This document shows, piece after piece, positions 1 to 3,249 of a stretch of 22,662 nt of DNA. This DNA comes from an uncultured Collinsella sp. (GTDB taxonomy: Bacteria > Actinomycetota > Coriobacteriia > Coriobacteriales > Coriobacteriaceae): NCBI GenBank assembly GCA_900545055.1, contig UQXP01000024.1, positions 1 to 22,662 of the forward strand, written 5' to 3'. A program made the position numbers and the translations under genes. The notes below the pieces were generated by a model that saw only the letters and a program-made list of their open reading frames with translations, had not been told where the DNA came from and made no database searches. The number at the start of each line of letters is the position of its first letter. Positions within the stretch are counted from its first letter, which is position 1.

Positions 1-24
1 CTTGAACATGTCAAACAGACCCAT
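1..24 (-). CDS. 5' end of a leftward gene (first 8 codons, MGLFDMFK)
   Basis: Only the start is inside the window. The complement reads ATG GGT CTG TTT GAC ATG TTC AAG to the window edge. An AGGAG Shine-Dalgarno sequence sits about 8 nt upstream (complement of 32-36) and a promoter lies at 74-102, so the start is well supported. The peptide MGLFDMFK resembles the start of the DUF4428 zinc-ribbon protein at 8133 (MGFFDKMFEKKE), so a related small zinc-ribbon protein is possible. Eight residues cannot establish that, and the function is unknown. Confidence 0.6.
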
Positions 25-73
25 ACGTTTTCTCCTCTTGATTAAGCGCAACGTTATGCGCATGCCTATGGTG

Positions 74-102
74 ATTATAGTGCCAAATGGTTCAAATGCT
101 AA
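74..102 (-). promoter_or_regulatory. Sigma-70-type promoter of the gene at the left edge
   Basis: On the complement a perfect -10 TATAAT (79 to 74) is preceded by a 17-nt spacer and TTAGCA (102 to 97), which matches the TTGACA -35 consensus at 4 of 6 positions. The predicted start near 67 gives a leader of about 40 nt that contains a small hairpin (GCGCA/TGCGC, 46-61) and the AGGAG site before the ATG at 24. Confidence 0.6.
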
Positions 103-299
103 GGTGGGGACTCGAATCGCAAGCCCTTCTCGGTAGTGCTCGTGGGATGAGCATCTCCTTTGCATCGCGGTTCGATAAGCCGAGTATCGCCCACGCGCGG
201 GACGGGCAGAAGCGGGCACGCCAAACCCGATACTTCTTTTCGCTCTCGAGTCCTGCCGCCGCCCCGTCCCTAACACTTCCTGATACCGACCGAAACGTG

Positions 300-324
300 C
301 CAAAATAAACCCGTCCCTTTTTGG
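300..324. repeat. Hairpin with 13-nt GTCCC loop, copy 1
   Basis: The stem is CCAAAA (300-305) with TTTTGG (319-324). The loop is the 13-nt TAAACCCGTCCCT. It matches 9 of 13 positions of the TAAGAACGTCCCC loop at 7990-8002, on an unrelated stem. An outer GCCAAA/TTTGGC pairing is an alternative fold. The short stem makes this the weakest member of the family. Confidence 0.4.
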
Positions 325-363
325 TAGGTTTGGCGAGTGTGGATTTTCGGACGCTTAACTAGC

Positions 364-432
364 GAGCGTGGATAATCTCCCACTTTGACTTTGAGGCCGT
401 CACCGAGCCAAAACGGGAGATTATCCACGTTC
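364..432. repeat. Fic-flanking long hairpin, left copy
   Basis: The left arm 364-381 (GAGCGTGGATAATCTCCC) pairs with 415-432 (GGGAGATTATCCACGTTC) over 18 positions with one G-T wobble. The 33-nt loop begins ACTTTGA and ends GCCAAAAC. A second copy with the same arms and the same loop ends lies at 1804-1869, beyond the Fic gene, in the same orientation. There is no U-tract, so it is not a classical intrinsic terminator. Confidence 0.8.
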
Positions 433-508
433 ATTTTGGATGACCCCCTTGTACCAAGCCGAGCTCCATGGTCAAGTAATAACGACTTCTCATCATTAGA
501 TTGTTTAC

Positions 509-579
509 ATCAATTCTAATAACTATTTAATCCTTAAACTCGTTATTAGAATTGATATGATTAGCCTAATAACGAGTTT
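509..579 (+). promoter_or_regulatory. Fic promoter with two overlapping palindromic operators
   Basis: Palindrome A has perfect 15-bp arms at 509-523 and 542-556 (ATCAATTCTAATAAC and its complement). Palindrome B has perfect 14-bp arms at 536-549 and 566-579 (AAACTCGTTATTAG and its complement). They share 542-549, so pairing or occupancy would be mutually exclusive. The core TAATAAC occurs four times in both orientations, including one near 477-483. A plausible promoter is TTAAAC (534-539), 16 nt, TATGAT (556-561), inside the palindromes. This arrangement fits repression by a dimeric regulator; the winged-helix end of the Fic protein is one candidate. The palindromes are seen directly; the regulation is inferred. 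Confidence 0.65.
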
Positions 580-605
580 CCGGCACTAAAGATATGGAGG
601 GCGCG

Positions 606-1778
606 ATGCAAATCGAGGAGAACGGCCAGGGAACGCTCCGCAATAATCTATCGGGGAAATTGGCTTACTATTCGTTTTTTCCAACGCCCTTGCAATCATT
701 GAGGCAGCTAAACCTCACCGAGGAAACCTATCGCACGCTTTCCGCATGCTCACGAAAGCTTGGAGAGCTTGAAGGCATGCTCTACTTTGTTCCCAACGCC
801 GACATGTATCTGACAATGTACGTGCGCAAAGAAGCACTCCTTTCTTCGCAAATTGAGGGAACCCAGTGCACGTTTGACGACCTACTTAGTCCATCGCAAA
901 CACAACTCCATCATAAAGATGTTGCAGACGTCGTGAATTACGTCCGTGCTGTCGACCGCGGCGTAGAACTGCTCAAAAAGATGCCCTTGTGCACGAGACT
1001 TCTTAGGCAAGTTCATGCGGTCCTGCTGGACGGAGTGCGCGGAACGGAGAAGAATCCAGGCGAGCTGCGCTCCTCACAAAACTGGATTGGCCCCTCAGGC
1101 TGCACCATTGCAACCGCATCGTTTGTCCCTCCAAACATTGAAGATTTGAGTAACACGCTCCAGGACCTCGAACGCTTTATCAATGAGCCTCAAGTCGAAA
1201 TGGATCCGATTGTGCGGGCGGCGCTCGTCCATTACCAATTTGAAACTGCCCATCCATTCCTAGACGGAAACGGTCGCCTGGGCAGGCTTCTCATTACACT
1301 TATGCTCATCAATGATGGCGTTCTTCATTCTTGCTTGTTCTATCCATCGTTCCAGTTCAAGAAAAACCGAAGCGAGTACTACCGGCAACTCACATCCGTA
1401 AGGGAGAGAGGCACTTACGAGGAATGGATAGAGTTTTTCTGCAACAGTCTTCTCGAGAGTGCGAAGGACTCGGTAGGGTCTTTAAAAAACCTTGTTGACC
1501 TCCATAACCGTTCCACAGCAACCATTACCGAAAATCTCGGAAGGACTGCTGCAAACGGGCAAAGGCTGTTGGGCATTCTTGAAGAGCACCCCATCATCGA
1601 CACCGCATTCATCGCTGCCCAACTCGATATCGGCAGGAGTACCGCGAGCTCGCTCGTCAAATCATTTGAAGAATTGGGTATCCTCCGTCCGCTCGACGAG
1701 TCAAGACAGAGATACCGGCAGTACGGGTATGAAGAGTATCTTTCGATTCTCAGGGAAGACGCCGAGCCGATTAGATAG
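606..1778 (+). CDS. Fic family protein, class II, with C-terminal winged helix
   Basis: A Fic-domain enzyme of 390 residues, predicted to transfer AMP (or another nucleotide moiety) to a protein hydroxyl group. An N-terminal Fic_N region (about 15-90) carries the autoinhibitory motif SSQIEG at 80-85, typical of class II Fic proteins, in which the Glu blocks ATP binding. The catalytic loop is HPFLDGNGRLGR at 216-227, matching HxFx(D/E)GNGRxxR with all key residues present. The C-terminal 80 residues resemble a winged helix (IAAQLDIGRSTASSLVKSFEELGIL). The start is set at 606 because GGAGG lies at 596-600; the in-frame ATG at 594 overlaps that site. There is no antitoxin gene next to it. The AT-rich promoter, looser codon use and flanking identical hairpins suggest acquisition as a cassette. 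The target protein is unknown. Confidence 0.9.
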   Translation: MQIEENGQGTLRNNLSGKLAYYSFFPTPLQSLRQLNLTEETYRTLSACSRKLGELEGMLYFVPNADMYLTMYVRKEALLSSQIEGTQCTFDDLLSPSQTQLHHKDVADVVNYVRAVDRGVELLKKMPLCTRLLRQVHAVLLDGVRGTEKNPGELRSSQNWIGPSGCTIATASFVPPNIEDLSNTLQDLERFINEPQVEMDPIVRAALVHYQFETAHPFLDGNGRLGRLLITLMLINDGVLHSCLFYPSFQFKKNRSEYYRQLTSVRERGTYEEWIEFFCNSLLESAKDSVGSLKNLVDLHNRSTATITENLGRTAANGQRLLGILEEHPIIDTAFIAAQLDIGRSTASSLVKSFEELGILRPLDESRQRYRQYGYEEYLSILREDAEPIR

Positions 1779-1803
1779 GCATCGCAGCCCAGGCAAATTA
1801 AAG

Positions 1804-1869
1804 CGAGCGTGGATAATCTCCCACTTTGAGCCCGCACACAGGCCAAAAACGGGAGATTATCCACGCTCG
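1804..1869. repeat. Fic-flanking long hairpin, right copy
   Basis: Arms 1804-1822 and 1851-1869 pair perfectly over 19 bp (CGAGCGTGGATAATCTCCC and its complement). The 28-nt loop begins ACTTTGA and ends GCCAAAAAC, like the left copy at 364-432. The repeated arms and loop ends with differing loop centres show a dispersed element rather than two unrelated terminators. Confidence 0.85.
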
Positions 1870-1874
1870 TTCCT

Positions 1875-1909
1875 GAGTAGTCATTTATGAACGTCCCCAA
1901 TGACTAGTC
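1875..1909. repeat. Hairpin with 13-nt GTCCCC loop, copy 2
   Basis: Left arm TAGTCATT (1878-1885), loop TATGAACGTCCCC (1886-1898), right arm AATGACTA (1899-1906). The pairing extends outward by two more pairs past one G-G mismatch (1877 with 1907). The copy at 7979-8013 has nearly the same stem with a compensated C-G for T-A type change next to the loop. Confidence 0.75.
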
Positions 1910-1928
1910 CGGCAACGCCGATGCCTTG

Positions 1929-1966
1929 GCAACGGCAGCGAACGGGCCGCATTCGGAGCAAGACGA
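1929..1966 (+). repeat. Partial copy of the arm of the long palindrome
   Basis: This stretch (AACGGCAGCGAACGGG, then CCGCATTC, GCAAG and GACG) aligns with 1981-2019 at about 31 of 38 positions; most differences are transitions and there is one single-base gap. It is therefore a direct repeat of the left arm of the palindrome at 1985-2100, about 52 bp upstream. Confidence 0.6.
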
Positions 1967-1984
1967 CGCCGCAGATAGAGAACG

Positions 1985-2100
1985 GACAGCGAGCGGGTCG
2001 CATTTGAGACAAGGTGACGTGAAACGAAAGGGCGCTGACCTTCTGGTCGCGCCCTTGAAGTTGAACGTCAGATTGTCCAAATGCGGCCCGCGCAGCGTCG
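1985..2100. repeat. Long imperfect palindrome (~115 bp) beyond pyrE
   Basis: The left half (1985-2040) and the complement of the right half (2045-2100) align along almost their whole length. Shared blocks are CGGG(T/C)CGCATTTG, GACAA, TGACGT and AAGGGCGC-GACC, around a TTCT apex at 2041-2044. The inner 2028-2056 hairpin (AAGGGCGC, GACC, TTCT, GGTC, GCGCCCTT) is perfect apart from one bulged T. Leftward transcription from pyrE meets TTTCGTTT after the inner stem, so it may also terminate pyrE. The length and mismatch pattern suggest a MITE-like element or an old structured repeat. The short core CGGGCCGCAT recurs at 16568-16577. Confidence 0.65.
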
Positions 2101-2103
2101 AGC

Positions 2104-2133
2104 AGTTACGCGGGTTGGTAAACCCGCGTAACT
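2104..2133 (-). other. Perfect hairpin overlapping the pyrE stop codon
   Basis: AGTTACGCGGGTT (2104-2116) pairs perfectly over 13 bp with AACCCGCGTAACT (2121-2133) around a GGTA tetraloop. The pyrE stop codon (TAG on the complement, 2134 to 2132) is at the foot of the stem. No U-tract follows, so a role in 3'-end protection or termination together with the adjacent palindrome is only possible, not shown. Confidence 0.6.
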
Positions 2134-2812
2134 AACGTGCTCCGTACTGCTCGTAGTAGGCGTCGATGGCGGTCTTGAGCTCGTCGTCGATGACAACCTT
2201 GCCGTCGATCTCGTGGTTGTAGAGGGTCTCGACGACCTCGGCCATGGAAACGATGCTCGCGACGGGGAAACCGTACTTGGCCTCGATCTCCTTCTGAGCG
2301 GTGGTCACGCCACCCTTGCCGACCTCCATGCGGTTGAGAGACACGATGAGGCCCTTGATTTCGACGTCGGCAGCAGCCTTAACCTTGGGATAGGTCTCGT
2401 CGATGGACTTGCCGCTGGTGGTGACGTCCTCGACCATGACCACGCGGTCGCCGTCCTTGGGCTCATAACCCAGCAGGTTGCCCTTATCGGCACCGTGGTC
2501 CTTGGCCTCCTTGCGGTCGCAGCAGTACTTGACCTCCTTGCCGTACAGCTCGTGGTAGGCAATGGCGGTCACGACGGCCAGCGGAATACCCTTGTAGGCC
2601 GGCCCAAACAGCACGTCAAAGTCGTCGCCAAAGTTATCGTGGATGGCCTGGGCGTAATACTCGCCCAGCTTCTTGAGCTGATAGCCCGTCACGTAGGCGC
2701 CGGCGTTCATAAAGAACGGGGACTGACGGCCGCTCTTGAGCGTAAAGCTGCCGAACTTAAGAACGTCGGACTCAACCATAAACTTGATGAACTCTTGCTT
2801 GTAAGCCTCCAT
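2132..2812 (-). CDS. pyrE: Orotate phosphoribosyltransferase
   Basis: Cytoplasmic enzyme of de novo pyrimidine synthesis that joins orotate and PRPP to give OMP and pyrophosphate. The 226 residues match the usual family length. The phosphoribosyltransferase signature VVMVEDVTTSGKSI lies at 124-137 and binds the PRPP ribose-phosphate. FGPAYKGIPLA (69-79) and the basic loop CCDRKEAKDHG (97-107) are the other typical PyrE segments. The start is supported by GAGGAG about 7 nt upstream of the ATG. It stands alone here: no other pyr gene is adjacent, its right neighbour is divergent and its left neighbour converges on it. No good -35/-10 pair was found for it. Confidence 0.95.
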   Translation of the reverse strand: MEAYKQEFIKFMVESDVLKFGSFTLKSGRQSPFFMNAGAYVTGYQLKKLGEYYAQAIHDNFGDDFDVLFGPAYKGIPLAVVTAIAYHELYGKEVKYCCDRKEAKDHGADKGNLLGYEPKDGDRVVMVEDVTTSGKSIDETYPKVKAAADVEIKGLIVSLNRMEVGKGGVTTAQKEIEAKYGFPVASIVSMAEVVETLYNHEIDGKVVIDDELKTAIDAYYEQYGAR

Positions 2813-2938
2813 GCGGGCTCCTCTCGTAATCGCGTACGTGCCTTCCAGTTTAGCGCAGGCGAAGCGTCGATGCGGGCGCGCTTTGGGGCCACGGCATTCT
2901 GTAAAGGCTTTGTCAGGGGAAATGGTTTTCCGAACAAT

Positions 2939-2971
2939 GGGGTTGACATGTCAAACCCCCTCATCAAGAAT
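2939..2971 (+). promoter_or_regulatory. Promoter and palindromic operator of the Mg2+ ATPase leader
   Basis: A consensus -35 TTGACA (2943-2948), 17-nt spacer and AAGAAT (2966-2971, 4 of 6) point rightward. The -35 is the left half of the perfect palindrome TTGACATGTCAA (2943-2954), which is extended by GGGG on the left and by CCCC after one extra A on the right. A repressor bound there would cover the -35. Which regulator binds is unknown. Confidence 0.5.
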
Positions 2972-3038
2972 ACGGGCGGATTAAAAAGGGGTACGAGATA
3001 CCCAAAGCGCGCTGCGCTCAGCCTTTAGGAGGTGTGCC

Positions 3039-3110
3039 ATGGAAGGCAGTCCTAGTCGAAAAACCTGCATGTCGCCCTCGGCACGCCGCGAGGACTCCGC
3101 ACACGCATAA
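3039..3110 (+). CDS. Putative 23-residue leader peptide (uORF) upstream of mgtA
   Basis: ATG at 3039 with a textbook AGGAGG (3027-3032) six bases upstream, then 22 more sense codons and TAA at 3108-3110. The peptide begins MEGSPSRKTC, contains two prolines and several Ser/Arg/Glu/Asp residues and ends DSAHA. The site can fold into a stem pairing AGGA with TCCT (3050-3053) and TGCC with GGCA, and a CCTCG/CGAGG stem (3076-3093) lies near its end. Enterobacterial mgtA is controlled by a short leader peptide (MgtL) whose translation responds to Mg2+ and proline. A similar role here is inferred from position, ribosome binding site and structure only; the peptide has no sequence similarity to MgtL that I can see beyond starting ME and containing prolines. 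Confidence 0.5.
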   Translation: MEGSPSRKTCMSPSARREDSAHA

Positions 3111-3136
3111 ACGCCACCGGCAGATCACCAAAACCA

Positions 3137-3201
3137 CCACAAAGGCGCGCTGCACCCTTTGTGGGCTCAAGAGCTTGACGTGAGCGACATCTAGGTTTTT
3201 T
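3137..3201 (+). promoter_or_regulatory. Hairpin and T-run in the mgtA leader, possible attenuator
   Basis: CCACAAAGG (3137-3145) pairs perfectly with CCTTTGTGG (3156-3164) over 9 bp with a 10-nt loop. A weak GCTCA/TGAGC stem (3165-3185) follows and then TTTTTT at 3196-3201, 49 nt before the mgtA start. The 3137-3164 stem and its left flank resemble the repeat hairpin at 16645-16695 (both contain ACCACC-CAAAGG and CCTTTGTGG), so this may be a decayed copy of that repeat. An attenuator role is speculative because the T-run is not directly after the strong stem. Confidence 0.35.
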
Positions 3202-3249
3202 GAAGCAAATACGACACGTACGCTAACTCCCTTCAACAAGGAGGACCCT

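Larger units (their letters stand above)
25..605. other. Long intergenic region between the edge gene and the Fic gene
   Basis: About 580 bases with no convincing gene. It holds the leftward promoter (74-102), an 8-bp inverted repeat of GGGACGGG/CCCGTCCC type (near 199-206 and 263-270), a CCAAAA hairpin with a GTCCC loop (300-324), the first Fic-flanking hairpin (364-432) and the Fic promoter with its palindromes (509-579). Base composition drops visibly to AT-rich from about 480 to 590. A 73-codon open frame starting at 87 has no ribosome binding site and overlaps the leftward promoter, so it is not called. Confidence 0.6.
1779..2131. other. Repeat-rich intergenic region between the Fic gene and pyrE
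   Basis: About 350 bases between convergent genes without a supported gene. In order it holds the right Fic-flanking hairpin (1804-1869), a 13-nt-loop hairpin (1875-1909), a partial repeat unit (1929-1966), a long imperfect palindrome (1985-2100) and a short perfect hairpin that overlaps the pyrE stop codon (2104-2133). A 69-codon frame beginning with TTG at 1926 runs through the palindrome, lacks a ribosome binding site and is rejected. Confidence 0.6.
2813..3249. other. Divergent intergenic region: pyrE upstream region and mgtA leader
   Basis: About 440 bases between divergent pyrE and the Mg2+ ATPase gene. The left third shows nothing clear beyond the pyrE ribosome binding site. The rest holds a palindrome-overlapped rightward promoter (2939-2971), small hairpins at 2989-3003 and 3006-3018, a 23-codon uORF (3039-3110), a hairpin at 3137-3164 and a T6 run at 3196-3201. 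The predicted ATPase mRNA leader is roughly 270 nt. Signature segments of the M-box riboswitch were looked for and not recognised. Confidence 0.6.

Noticed and set aside
88..125. GGTTCAAAT and GACTCGAATC strings resembling tRNA T-arms
   Set aside because: No acceptor stem, D-arm or anticodon arm could be fitted on either strand.
87..308. 73-codon rightward open frame in the left intergenic region
   Set aside because: No ribosome binding site, overlaps the leftward promoter and repeat hairpins, and the peptide has no recognisable features.
606..1778. Fic gene as part of a toxin-antitoxin pair
   Set aside because: No small antitoxin gene flanks it, and the inhibitory SSQIEG helix is within the protein, so it is self-inhibited class II rather than a FicTA pair.
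1926..2135. 69-codon rightward open frame starting with TTG
   Set aside because: Runs through the long palindrome and into the pyrE 3' end; no ribosome binding site.
2972..3249. M-box (ykoK) Mg2+ riboswitch upstream of mgtA
   Set aside because: The conserved M-box segments could not be recognised by eye; only a covariance-model search could settle it.
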